From: Lentibacillus sp. JNUCC-1
GTDB taxonomy: Bacteria > Bacillota > Bacilli > Bacillales > Amphibacillaceae
DNA: 64,000 nucleotides
Direction: 5' to 3'
NCBI RefSeq assembly: GCF_009741735.1
Contig: NZ_WHOH01000001.1
Location: forward strand, 806,001 to 870,000
Under the pieces are notes generated by a model. It saw nothing but the letters and a program-made list of their open reading frames with translations, was not told the origin of the DNA and did not search any database. Below, piece by piece: positions 47,852 through 55,867 of the stretch; position 1 is the first letter of the stretch, and each line of letters starts with the position of its first letter. The translations under genes and the position numbers were made by a program.

Positions 47852-48487
47852 TTAAAGATTAAATTCTCCTGCTAGTTCTACAAAACGCTTAGCTTTCTCC
47901 TCGATATTTATAAAGTCTTTATCATAAACCGATTGGTTGTCGACTAAAGAGCTTCCTATACCCAAGGAACAGCAACCCGCTTTTAGAAATTCACGAGCAT
48001 TACTTAAAGAAACCCCTCCTACCGCCATTATTTCCAGTTGATTTAAAGGAGCCTTTATATCGGAAATATAAGAAGGACCAAGAGCACGAACCGGGAATAC
48101 TTTAATCATTCGCGCGCCATGTTCATGAGCAGTTAAAGCTTCTGTTGGGGTTAAAACACCTGGCACACACAGAACATTATAGCGAGTAGCCAATTTCAAA
48201 GTATCAATGTTTAAGGTTGGAGCTAGTAAAAAGTCAGCACCCGCTAATATAGCATTCCTAGCAGTCTCAGGATCCAATACAGTACCAGCCCCTACTATTA
48301 AGTCAGGAAAAGATTTACTTATATTTTCAATGCCTTCGATAGCACCTGGGGTGTTCATTGTAATTTCAACAATTCTTATACCACCCTTATAGAGACTCTC
48401 TACAGTTGCTTCAAGCTCATCTGCAGAGTTTCCTCTAATAATAGAAACGATTTTTTCTTTCTTTATTTGGTTTATTACTGAATCCAT
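47852..48487 (-). CDS. dgoA: 2-dehydro-3-deoxy-6-phosphogalactonate (KDPGal/KDPG) aldolase
   Basis: 211 residues of the class I KDPG aldolase family. The barrel shows VSIIRG, GIRIVEITMNTPGA (catalytic Glu), GAGTVLDPETA, the Schiff-base Lys in MIKVFPVRALGPSYI and a C-terminal MAVGGVSLSNAREFL. It splits the phosphorylated acid to pyruvate and glyceraldehyde-3-phosphate. The start is ATG 48487 behind AAAGGGGGGTG. Confidence 0.9.
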   Translation of the reverse strand: MDSVINQIKKEKIVSIIRGNSADELEATVESLYKGGIRIVEITMNTPGAIEGIENISKSFPDLIVGAGTVLDPETARNAILAGADFLLAPTLNIDTLKLATRYNVLCVPGVLTPTEALTAHEHGARMIKVFPVRALGPSYISDIKAPLNQLEIMAVGGVSLSNAREFLKAGCCSLGIGSSLVDNQSVYDKDFINIEEKAKRFVELAGEFNL

Positions 48488-48521
48488 ATATTCACCCCCC
48501 TTTATTTTAGACAACACCCAC

Positions 48522-48546
48522 GTTCCTCATTAGGGAACATCGTTCC
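48522..48546 (-). promoter_or_regulatory. Probable IclR operator upstream of dgoA
   Basis: GGAACATCGTTCC at 48534-48546 is a perfect 5-3-5 inverted repeat, overlapped by GTTCCTCATTAGGGAAC at 48522-48538, giving three alternating half sites. It lies 35-59 bp before dgoA and after the iclR-type gene. A near copy is at 51144. Confidence 0.65.
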
Positions 48547-48576
48547 ATATTGTGTTATTAAAAGTATATTAAAATA

Positions 48577-48590
48577 TAAAAGCGCTGTCA
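48577..48590 (-). promoter_or_regulatory. Possible cre site before dgoA
   Basis: TAAAAGCGCTGTCA matches the cre consensus except at the second base. It overlaps the end of the IclR gene, 90 bp before dgoA. Confidence 0.45.
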
Positions 48591-49358
48591 ATCATCTGAA
48601 CCAAGTAATTTAGAAATAGACGCACACACCTCTACAACGTCTTTAGCTATTTGCTGCAACTTTTCTTCGTCTATCCGCATAGTAGGTCCTGCCACGCTAA
48701 TTCCTGCCACTACTTGATTATTGTGATTAAGTATTGGAGAAGCAGCACAGGTTATTCCTAACTCATGTTCTTCATCGTCAATAGAGTAACCTTTTCTTCT
48801 AATTACATCAATTTCAGATAACATTTTTTCTTTAGTTACAATGGTCTTATCTGTGAATTTTTTCAACCCAACACCGTTAATCACTTCTTTAATCTTCTCA
48901 TCAGATTGAAAAGCAAGAATAGCCTTACCTACCCCAGTACAATGAAGTGGAGCTGTTTTTCCAACGTTCGAAAACATTCGGATTGTTTTTGGGCTTTCTA
49001 TTTTATCTATGTAAACCACCCTATTTTCCTCCATTATAGCGAGGTGAGCAGTTTCACCTGTGGATTGTGACAGACTGCGCAGATAAGGAGCAGAAAGTTC
49101 TCTGATATTGAGTTGTTCCAAGACTTTTTGCCCTAAATGGATAAGTTTATGCCCTAATAGATATAACTCGGTTTGTTCATCTTGTTTAATGTACCCCTGG
49201 TTTTTAAGTGAAGTTAACAATCGATAAGATGTACTCTTCGAAACCTCAAGTCGACGTGACAATTCTGTTACACCTAGTCCTTTGGGATACCCCTGTAAAA
49301 TATCCATTATCTTTAATGCGCGATCCACAGATTGTATAGAAGTTGTATTCTTCACCAT
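48588..49358 (-). CDS. IclR family transcriptional regulator
   Basis: About 256 residues. An N-terminal winged helix (GVTELSRRLEVSKSTSYRLL) is followed by the IclR ligand domain, with LHCTGVGKAILAF and the C-terminal signature ISVAGPTMRI. It is embedded in the galactonate cluster, so a sugar-acid effector such as a 2-keto-3-deoxy compound is likely. The start is ATG 49358 with GGGAG 5 nt upstream. Confidence 0.88.
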   Translation of the reverse strand: MVKNTTSIQSVDRALKIMDILQGYPKGLGVTELSRRLEVSKSTSYRLLTSLKNQGYIKQDEQTELYLLGHKLIHLGQKVLEQLNIRELSAPYLRSLSQSTGETAHLAIMEENRVVYIDKIESPKTIRMFSNVGKTAPLHCTGVGKAILAFQSDEKIKEVINGVGLKKFTDKTIVTKEKMLSEIDVIRRKGYSIDDEEHELGITCAASPILNHNNQVVAGISVAGPTMRIDEEKLQQIAKDVVEVCASISKLLGSDD

Positions 49359-49390
49359 TTCATCTCCCTTCACCTTTAGTATTTCATTAA

Positions 49391-50293
49391 TTATTCTTTT
49401 AGACTTACTTGTAAAGACTTCAAAAATTCTCTTGCATTTTTCTCTTGCAATTCAGCATCATTACTACTCACGCTTCTAACCTCAACCGAAATTCGCAAAT
49501 CTCTTTGACTTAAGATTTTTGTTCCCTTCATTTTTTTCAATATTAAAGTTGCCTTTTCTAATGTCATAAAACCCGGTTCTCCTAGAGGAATATGGTAATC
49601 TCCATACCATTTATGTTTAGAATTTAGCACTGCATTAGATAAATGAAGTTGACTAATGTGCATATCAGCTATTTCAAGAGAATGTTCGATATTTTCGCCA
49701 TTAAGAGCTGCATGAGCTGTATCGTATGCCAGTCCAATATTTGGATAAGATTGTTTAACTTGGCTTATAATTTTTACAGCTTCCTCAGTCGGACCAATGA
49801 ACTTCTTTTTATGCACATGTCTATCAAGTGGCTCAATCAGGACCTCTAGACCAAAATCGCCAGCATATGAGCATATATCGCAAAGACTGTTATATAAACT
49901 TTCAGCTGCTTTTTCTTTAAGATGCACCTTTGGATTTGGACCGGTAATGAGTGCAATATACCCTGCACCTGATTCAACAGCTGCAGGGATGTGCTTTTTA
50001 ATTCTTTCTGTAGCATATACTCTCTCTGATGAATCTACCGCTGATATATCTAAACCTTCATTAGTAATTAATGCTGTCATCCACTGCACGACTGAGAAGT
50101 TTGCTGAAGCAGTAGCTTCTTTCACTCTTTGTCTATCTACCGAATTGTTAATAACTGGGATCTCTACACCTTTATAAAAGCCTTCTTCAGCAAACTGTTC
50201 AATTTTACCTGCTAAAAAACCCTTCTTATCTGCGTCAGGAAAATATAACTCTGGCAACAGAATAGTGGGTTTAAACGTATTATGTTCTACCAT
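49391..50293 (-). CDS. Sugar phosphate isomerase/epimerase family TIM-barrel protein
   Basis: 300 residues of the AP-endonuclease-2-like barrel fold. Metal-site residues are suggested by EVLIEPLDRH (Glu) and LAYDTAHAALNGE (Asp, His), with a later STEVR-like RISVEVRSVSS. It follows another member of the same fold by 12 bp. The pair may isomerise or epimerise a sugar feeding the pathway. AAAGGTGG precedes its ATG. Confidence 0.8.
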   Translation of the reverse strand: MVEHNTFKPTILLPELYFPDADKKGFLAGKIEQFAEEGFYKGVEIPVINNSVDRQRVKEATASANFSVVQWMTALITNEGLDISAVDSSERVYATERIKKHIPAAVESGAGYIALITGPNPKVHLKEKAAESLYNSLCDICSYAGDFGLEVLIEPLDRHVHKKKFIGPTEEAVKIISQVKQSYPNIGLAYDTAHAALNGENIEHSLEIADMHISQLHLSNAVLNSKHKWYGDYHIPLGEPGFMTLEKATLILKKMKGTKILSQRDLRISVEVRSVSSNDAELQEKNAREFLKSLQVSLKE

Positions 50294-50305
50294 TGTTAGC
50301 CACCT

Positions 50306-51109
50306 TTATTTTAAATTCATGGATACATAATCACTTATATCTTTTATTGCTTCATCCGGGTTTGAAGAGGACTGTTCTGTCTCTTCTTCTACCATAATCC
50401 AACCATGGTATCCAGACCCACGTAGCATCTTTACAATTTCAGGGAAATCAATATCACCCGTCCCCATTTTCCTCCATTCACCTGTGATAGAGGCATCTTT
50501 AAAATGTACATGCTTAATATACGGCAGGTATTGCTTAAATATTTCTAGTACATCCATGCCCCCCATAGAAATATGGCCAGCATCTGGTGTGTAGCCAATA
50601 AATTTCATGTCTAATCCTTCAAAAAGTATTTTATAATCTTCTTCTGTTCTAAACGCTGATCCATCGGGTGAACTAGGATGAAACGAACATAACACACCCT
50701 GTTCAAAGGCCCTTTTCGCTAATGAATTTGCACAACTAATAATATTTCTCTGTTTATTTATTAAATTATTCCGATCCTTAAAGGTCCTTGGAGCAACATT
50801 TAGAAGAGCCCCCGGAAAATGCTTTATGTATTCCATATAATAGTTCGCCAACTCACGTTCCTCTTTAGTTTCTTCGTTATGCAACCAGCTAAAGGGAACA
50901 GTTAGTGCCGCTAATTGAAGCCCTCGTTTATCCAGTTCTTCTTTGAGAGATTCAGGGCTTTCTGCAAAACGACCTAACAAAGAAATCTGTACATCAATGC
51001 CCTGAAACCCGGCATTTTCCACAACATCCATAATATGCGGTAGATAGTCTGTTTTTTTGTCATAATCAAGTTCCCATGTTGAACCATGGCATCCAAACTT
51101 AATATTCAT
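50306..51109 (-). CDS. Sugar phosphate isomerase/epimerase family TIM-barrel protein (first gene of the cluster)
   Basis: 267 residues. The barrel begins IKFGCHGSTWELDYDKK. Metal ligands are suggested in LCSFHPSSPDG, YTPDAGHISMGG, HVHFKDAS and the last strand WIMVEEETEQ. It is the promoter-proximal gene of the 11-kb galactonate cluster, with AAAGGAGAT before its ATG. Confidence 0.8.
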   Translation of the reverse strand: MNIKFGCHGSTWELDYDKKTDYLPHIMDVVENAGFQGIDVQISLLGRFAESPESLKEELDKRGLQLAALTVPFSWLHNEETKEERELANYYMEYIKHFPGALLNVAPRTFKDRNNLINKQRNIISCANSLAKRAFEQGVLCSFHPSSPDGSAFRTEEDYKILFEGLDMKFIGYTPDAGHISMGGMDVLEIFKQYLPYIKHVHFKDASITGEWRKMGTGDIDFPEIVKMLRGSGYHGWIMVEEETEQSSSNPDEAIKDISDYVSMNLK

Positions 51110-51143
51110 ATAATAATATCTCCTTTATAATGTTTCTTATAGT

Positions 51144-51190
51144 GGAACTGCGTTTCGTTACTATTATAAAACTAAAAGAAAGCGATGTCA
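51144..51190 (-). promoter_or_regulatory. Probable IclR operator and cre site upstream of the galactonate cluster
   Basis: GGAACTGCGTTTC at 51144-51156 matches the dgoA operator GGAACnnnGTTCC with one mismatch. AGAAAGCGATGTCA at 51177-51190 fits the cre consensus except for its first base. Both lie 35-81 bp before the first gene. The rest of 51191-51405 shows nothing I can name. Confidence 0.5.
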
Positions 51191-51443
51191 AATGACAGAC
51201 AAGTTCCGCTCACACTAAAAAACAGTGAGGAAACAGATCCCTGCTATTCAATTTAAAAATGTATAGTCTAAATTTATATAGTCTGCCAGTCCAGTTAATG
51301 AGAGGAATCCCAAAATAGATCCTATATACCTAGTGAAATAACAGAGGATTGAATTCGAAGTAATTTTACAGAGCGATAACAAATAAGGAATTGTTCTTAT
51401 TCATGATCGAGTAGGAGGGGGTGACTAACCCCCGACCTCTCAC

Positions 51444-51475
51444 ACCACCGTACGTACGGTTCCGTATACGGCGGT
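51444..51475 (-). ncRNA. Group II intron domain V
   Basis: ACCGCCGTA pairs with TACGGTGGT (9 bp, one G-U). A two-base CG bulge and a short TACG/CGTA upper stem with a GAAC loop complete the standard domain V shape, including the CGC catalytic triad. Confidence 0.85.
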
Positions 51476-51480
51476 TTCAT

Positions 51481-52785
51481 TTAAGTCCAACGCAACGTTT
51501 GATATCGTTTAAGCAGACTCTTAAGCCCTTGGATTGACCAGTATTGGTCACCAAGGGCTTTATGCAAGATGGGGCTTTTGGCAATCCGCCAATAAGCCTT
51601 TCTTGTGTTGGCCCATTCCCACGCTTTCTCTTTCTTCACGCCGTATTTCACAAGATTCTTGTACTTCGTTTTGACTAGCTTCCATTCTTTCCACCTAATC
51701 ATTCGCAGTCTTCTTCGAATCCAGGCATCCAGTTTGTTGAATGTGGTTGGCGTTTCTGCCAGTTGATAATAACCAAGCCAGCCCACCAAATATCGATTGA
51801 GTTTCTCGATTCTATCTGTCATATTCATGGATTTTCTTCTGGATGTAAGAGCCCGGACACGTTGTTTGAAGCGTTTGATACTCTCTTTGGGTATCCGGAT
51901 TTTCGGGTGATCTTTGTGAAACGTGAAGGAAAACCCCAGAAATTTACGTCTCCATGGGCGATCCACCGCACTTTTCTCTACGTTGACCTTCAGCTTGAGT
52001 TTACTTTCAATAAATTGTGTAATATTTTCCATTACACGCAACCCTGCACGTCTTGATTTGACGTATATATTACAGTCGTCCGCATAGCGGACGAAACGGA
52101 GTCCTCTTTTCTCCAATTCCTTGTCCAACTCATCTAAGACGATATTGGAAAGTAGTGGACTGAGCGGACCACCTTGCGGAGCTCCTTCTGTATTAGGACG
52201 CACTAAACCCTCTTCCATAATACCTGCCTGCAGGTATCTTCGAATCAGCTTCAATAGATGTGGGTCCTCAATACGTTTGTTCAATGTGCGCATCAAACGA
52301 TCGTGGTTGACTTTATCGAAGAATTTCTCTAGGTCCATGTCAACGACCCAACGGTAGCCTTCTTTCATGTATTGCCTTGCTTCTCTTACGGCATCATGTC
52401 CTCGCTTGTTTGGTCTAAATCCATAACTGTGTTTCGAGAACGTTGAGTCGTATTCTTCAGTGAGAACTTGTGCAATTGCTTGTTGGATGAATCTATCCAA
52501 CACGGTTGGGATGCCTAACTTCCTCTTCCCGCCGTTTGGTTTCGGGATTTCGACACGACGGACAGGTTGAGGACGATAAGACCCCTCTTGGATTTCTTTT
52601 CGCAGGCTTGTCCAATGTTTCATGACATGCGCTCGTAGGTTTTGTACGGGCATTCCATCTACACCATGACTGCCTTTATTACGTTCAACGCGTTTTAGTG
52701 CGTTTATTAAGTTTTCCCGTGATAGAATTCGATCCAACATGATATCCAACTCCTGCGTGAATTGTTCTCTCCTCTTGTGTGGCAA
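51481..52785 (-). CDS. ltrA: Group II intron reverse transcriptase/maturase
   Basis: 434 residues. RT blocks are in order, from PVRRVEIPKPNGGKRKLGIP and YGFRPNKRGHDAVREA to QGGPLSPLLSNIVLDELD and the catalytic RYADDCNIYV. A maturase X domain ends the protein (WLGYYQLAETPTTFNKLDAW). No HNH endonuclease domain is visible, as usual in class C. It is intact, so the intron may still be mobile. Confidence 0.95.
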   Translation of the reverse strand: MPHKRREQFTQELDIMLDRILSRENLINALKRVERNKGSHGVDGMPVQNLRAHVMKHWTSLRKEIQEGSYRPQPVRRVEIPKPNGGKRKLGIPTVLDRFIQQAIAQVLTEEYDSTFSKHSYGFRPNKRGHDAVREARQYMKEGYRWVVDMDLEKFFDKVNHDRLMRTLNKRIEDPHLLKLIRRYLQAGIMEEGLVRPNTEGAPQGGPLSPLLSNIVLDELDKELEKRGLRFVRYADDCNIYVKSRRAGLRVMENITQFIESKLKLKVNVEKSAVDRPWRRKFLGFSFTFHKDHPKIRIPKESIKRFKQRVRALTSRRKSMNMTDRIEKLNRYLVGWLGYYQLAETPTTFNKLDAWIRRRLRMIRWKEWKLVKTKYKNLVKYGVKKEKAWEWANTRKAYWRIAKSPILHKALGDQYWSIQGLKSLLKRYQTLRWT

Positions 52786-53290
52786 TCACTTTCAGCCCTT
52801 CTAATGTCCCCCACGGAATTCACCGTTTCCTCCATTAGGAAGGATATATGTTTCTGCTTCATCAAGTGTTGCGTACGCGAAGCGACAATTCTCCTTAAAT
52901 GATTCAGCCCTTCATGGGAACTCTAGATATCCCCATTACTATGGCGTCTGCTGACTTCTGACAGTTCAGTGAGTACTTACGTACTCAGTTACACAATGGG
53001 TTGTGCATTTCTGCCAGACCTCCCAGGGTAAGCACACACCCTTCCTCCCCATGTCCCCGCTTCATCTACTTTATGCACCCTTTGGCAGTATGGGTTTTGG
53101 CTTGTTGTGCAGCCTCGTCCAAGTACATCTAGCCTTATGAAGTTCGTGTTCCTCGGGGCGGAGATTTGCCGCAGACTTCCTTCAGATTCCAGATTTCTCT
53201 GGACACCCTTGTCCTTGGCTAATCGCTACTACTGCCTTCACGATTCGGGACTTTAACCCTATAGAGTGTGCGCATGCCTGGCACACGCAT

Positions 53291-53330
53291 AAAAAGACTC
53301 TGGTACGAGATGATCCGTACCAGAGTCTTT
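53291..53330 (-). terminator. Flagellin terminator (target-side hairpin of the group IIC intron)
   Basis: AAAGACTCTGGTACG pairs with CGTACCAGAGTCTTT around an 8-nt loop and is followed by T's on the minus strand. It lies 16 bp after the last flagellin stop. Confidence 0.9.
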
Positions 53331-53345
53331 AAAATATACCGCGTA

Positions 53346-55540
53346 TTAACGAAGTAACTGAAGTACTCCCTGTGGTTGTTGGTTGGCTTGCTTTGCCGCT
53401 ATGTCTTTCGATCATAGAATAGACTATATCTTCACCCGTGTTAGTGGGGCTGGGCACTTCGGTTGATATTGGTCAACCTACGAATCTCATTGCCGTGGCT
53501 TGTGCGTTAGGCAGTGCATTCTAGTCGTTGAACCTTCGCCAGGTTTTCACCTGAGGCGCTTGGCTGCTGATTGTCCATTGTGACATTGCCTTGTTTTTCA
53601 AACCATCACGTCTGCCGTTTCCAGCTGCGTTGTGGTACAAGACACTTTAGGAGGTCCCAGCAATTCACCCAGTTATGATCCAGTCCGTTACCAGGCTGGA
53701 CGCCCGTTCACAACGTTACCGAAGAAGTTGTAGTACTCCTTGAGGACTTTGTTGTGCTTGAGCTAGCATTGATTGTGCCGCTTGTGAAAGGATGTTGTTC
53801 TTAGTGAAGTTCATCATTTCTTTCGCCATCGTGCGAACATTTACTTTCATAAATGACCAGACTATATCTTCACCCTTCGAATGCTTGCTTGACCATTCGT
53901 GTTGGGGCCGGGCACTTCGGTTGCTGAAAGTGTTGCGGCTGCTTTCAGTTCCCTACGGATTTCATCACCATGTCTGTTTGAGTTAGGTGGACTATCCTAG
54001 TCGTTGAACCTTCGCCAGGCTTTCGCCACAGGCGCTTGGCTGCTGATTGCCCAATCTCGTCTTTTCTTAGAACCATCACGTTTGCCGTTTCCAGCTGCGT
54101 TGTGGTAAGACAAGCTTAAGGGGTTTCCAGCAATTCACCCGGTTATCATCACTGACCGTTCCCAGCCAGGACGACTGTGACTGTTGTTGCCTGTTTAAGC
54201 GGCAACTAAGTCATAATCTACGTCGCGGATACGTGATTCAGCGGCGGTTAGGTTTTCAGCTGATGCACCAAGGTTGTTGATTGTGTGGTCTAAGCGGTTT
54301 TGAACAGCACCGAGCTTCGACCGTTCTGCGGATACAGTGTCAATAGCTGATTGAATGGTTGTAATTGCTTTGTCAGCATCTGCTTGTTCACCAATGTATA
54401 TACCACCTGTTGCTTCAAGATCAAGCTTACCAGAGGTAGCGCTATTAGCCACGCTTACTGATCCGTTTTTAACAGCGTTGGTAAAGGTAACCTCTTTTGG
54501 ACTTGTCTCAGCTACCTTTGCATCCTTCAAATCACTAACGGGAGCATTTAAATCCGTATATGTTTTACCATCTTTACTTACAGCAACAAAATTCCCATCA
54601 TTGTCTTTAAGTGCGTATTTAGCGTCTTCAACACCAACACCAGCTTCAGTACCATCATCCATAATATCTGTCGCTTTAAAGCTTACAACAGAATAGGTAT
54701 TTCCAGCTTCTAATTCCCCTGATTCTTGTTCCGCTACTTTTTCAACGAAACCAGCTTTAAGACTATCCGCACCCATATCATCAATTGCAACACTTAGATT
54801 CTGGCCTTGATTTGCTCCAACATGAAATGTAGCTTCAAAGTCCCCAGTCAGTAAATCTTTTTCGTTAAACTGAGTGTCCTTTGAAATATCTGTTAGTGCA
54901 CTTGCAAGCTGATCAACCTCTTTTTGAAGCTCAGCACGGTCTGTATCAGTATTCGTATCGTTCGAACTCTGAACTGCCAACTCCCGCATTCTCTGAAGAA
55001 TTGCATGAGTCTCATTCAAAGCACCTTCAGCAGTCTGTATAAGAGAAATCAATTCTGTTATCGCATCGGTATTTAACCCGCTGCTTCTTTATGTTTCCAT
55101 AAAGTTCAGATCATATCTTCATCCGCTTGGGATGCTCCGCGCTCGTGGGTAGGTTATTGGTTTTGAATCCTCACTACCTGATCGTTACACCTTCCTGGTT
55201 ACATGTTACTCTCAATTCACCAGGCTTGGCTCGGTATTGCCCACCATTCGCACTGCTAGGCGTGGTTTGGGGTTCCACCGAATTCACGGAGTTGTCATCT
55301 AAACATTTCTGCTTAGAGCGGCATTTCCAGTCTACCGTCTTGTGCGTTCTTAGACGCCATTTCCAAACCTTTAATCTGCCCACGCATTTTTTCAGAGATC
55401 GCCAAACCTGCTGCGTCATCCCCGGCACGGTTAATCTGAAGACCTGAAGAAAGCTTTTCCAATGAACCTTGTACTGCGTTGTTGTTGGCACCCAACTGAC
55501 GATGTGTGTTAAGTGCTGAAATGTTGTGATTGATAATCAT
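53346..55540 (-). CDS. hag: Flagellin, four exons split by three group I introns
   Basis: Inferred exons are 55540-55334 (69 codons), 55049-54216 (278), 53829-53761 (23) and 53390-53346 (14 plus stop). Joined, they give a 384-residue flagellin. The N-terminal domain is [17 protein letters not shown] through [20 protein letters not shown] variable centre follows, then [25 protein letters not shown] and [18 protein letters not shown]. At every junction the exon ends in T and the intron in G, as group I splicing needs. The ATG at 55540 follows GGAGGT, downstream of a sigma-D promoter. Read unspliced, each intron 1 or 2 would truncate the protein, whereas intron 3 offers an alternative C-terminus. 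Without splicing at introns 1 and 2 the cell could not make this flagellin. Confidence 0.85.
53391..53760 (-). ncRNA. Group I intron 3 of the flagellin gene (370 nt), with an in-frame alternative 3' coding end
   Basis: Conserved elements: P (GGTGAATTGCTGG, 53657-53669), R (GTTCAACGACTAG, 53521-53533) and S (GAAGATATAGTCT, 53421-53433). The P7 pairing is GACTA with TAGTC. The first 42 nt of the intron continue the exon frame as [14 protein letters not shown] followed by TAA at 53716-53718, almost the same as the true last exon ([14 protein letters not shown]). No homing endonuclease is encoded. The 5' site is inferred from alignment, and P1 has not been modelled. Confidence 0.8.
53830..54215 (-). 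ncRNA. Group I intron 2 of the flagellin gene (386 nt)
   Basis: P (GGTGAATTGCTGG, 54127-54139), R (GTTCAACGACTAG, 53997-54009) and S (GAAGATATAGTCT, 53859-53871) are present in order, and the P7 pairing is as in intron 3, to which it is closely similar. A GTTGCC/GGCAAC stem follows the 5' end. It separates RDVD from MAKEMM, which are adjacent in ordinary flagellins. No encoded protein. Confidence 0.85.
55050..55333 (-). ncRNA. Group I intron 1 of the flagellin gene (284 nt)
   Basis: A more divergent and smaller copy: P-like GGTGAATTGAG (55211-55221), R-like GTAACGATCA (55179-55188), S GAAGATATGATCT (55108-55120). Its P7 would be GATCA with TGATC. Compared with GACTA/TAGTC in introns 2 and 3, both strands have changed together, which supports the fold. 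It separates NAQDG from ISLIQTAEG, adjacent in normal flagellins. Confidence 0.8.
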
Positions 55541-55738
55541 GATCAATCTACCTCCATGTTTTGTATTTTCGGGTCACGTCCTTGTGTCCCGTGTATAACA
55601 ACTTCCTGTTAAGAAGTTATTAACCAATGTATGTGCCTCGCCAATGAGGCTGCCCCCGTGTGGTGTGCGGTTGTGCACGAGATCCGCGTCTAAGCATGTC
55701 CGGCCAAAACATACTGCCACGATGAGGACCTATTACTA

Positions 55739-55764
55739 TTATCGGCTGGTTGGAAATATGTTTA
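55739..55764 (-). promoter_or_regulatory. Sigma-D (flagellar) promoter of the flagellin gene
   Basis: On the minus strand TAAA (55761-55764), a 14-nt spacer, then GCCGATAA (55739-55746), close to the B. subtilis sigma-D consensus TAAA-N15-GCCGATAT. It implies a leader of about 190 nt before ATG 55540; no gene is seen in 55541-55738. Confidence 0.8.
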
Positions 55765-55867
55765 AGCTTTTTTGAAAAAAGTTTTTATTTCTCTCTAAAA
55801 CTTCAAACGTAAGCTACCTTAACCGATAATATCCATATAAGCCACACAACATCAGGGAGTGTTTCAA

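Larger units (their letters stand above)
51410..53286 (-). mobile_element. Group IIC intron, inserted directly behind the flagellin terminator
   Basis: About 1.88 kb on the minus strand. The 5' end GTGTGCCAGGCATG...CTATAGGGTTAAAGTCCCGAA closely follows the Oceanobacillus iheyensis group IIC intron as I know it. A domain V hairpin is at 51444-51475 and a GC-rich domain VI at about 51413-51440. A reverse transcriptase is encoded between them. Class C introns typically insert just 3' of a rho-independent terminator, and the flagellin terminator ends 4 bp before this intron. The 3' boundary near CCTAC/TCGAT is uncertain by a few bases. Confidence 0.85.

Noticed and set aside
53716..53718. TAA at 53716 as the sole end of the flagellin, with 53346-53715 as unrelated DNA
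   Set aside because: 53391-53715 carries group I P, R and S elements, and the sequence after it encodes a second standard flagellin C-terminus followed by the terminator.
54195..54215. Flagellin ending at 54195 as a truncated protein (ending DYDLVAA)
   Set aside because: The last six residues come from intron 2. The normal continuation MAKEMM follows a group I core and the T/G splice rule, so truncation is better explained as an unspliced reading.
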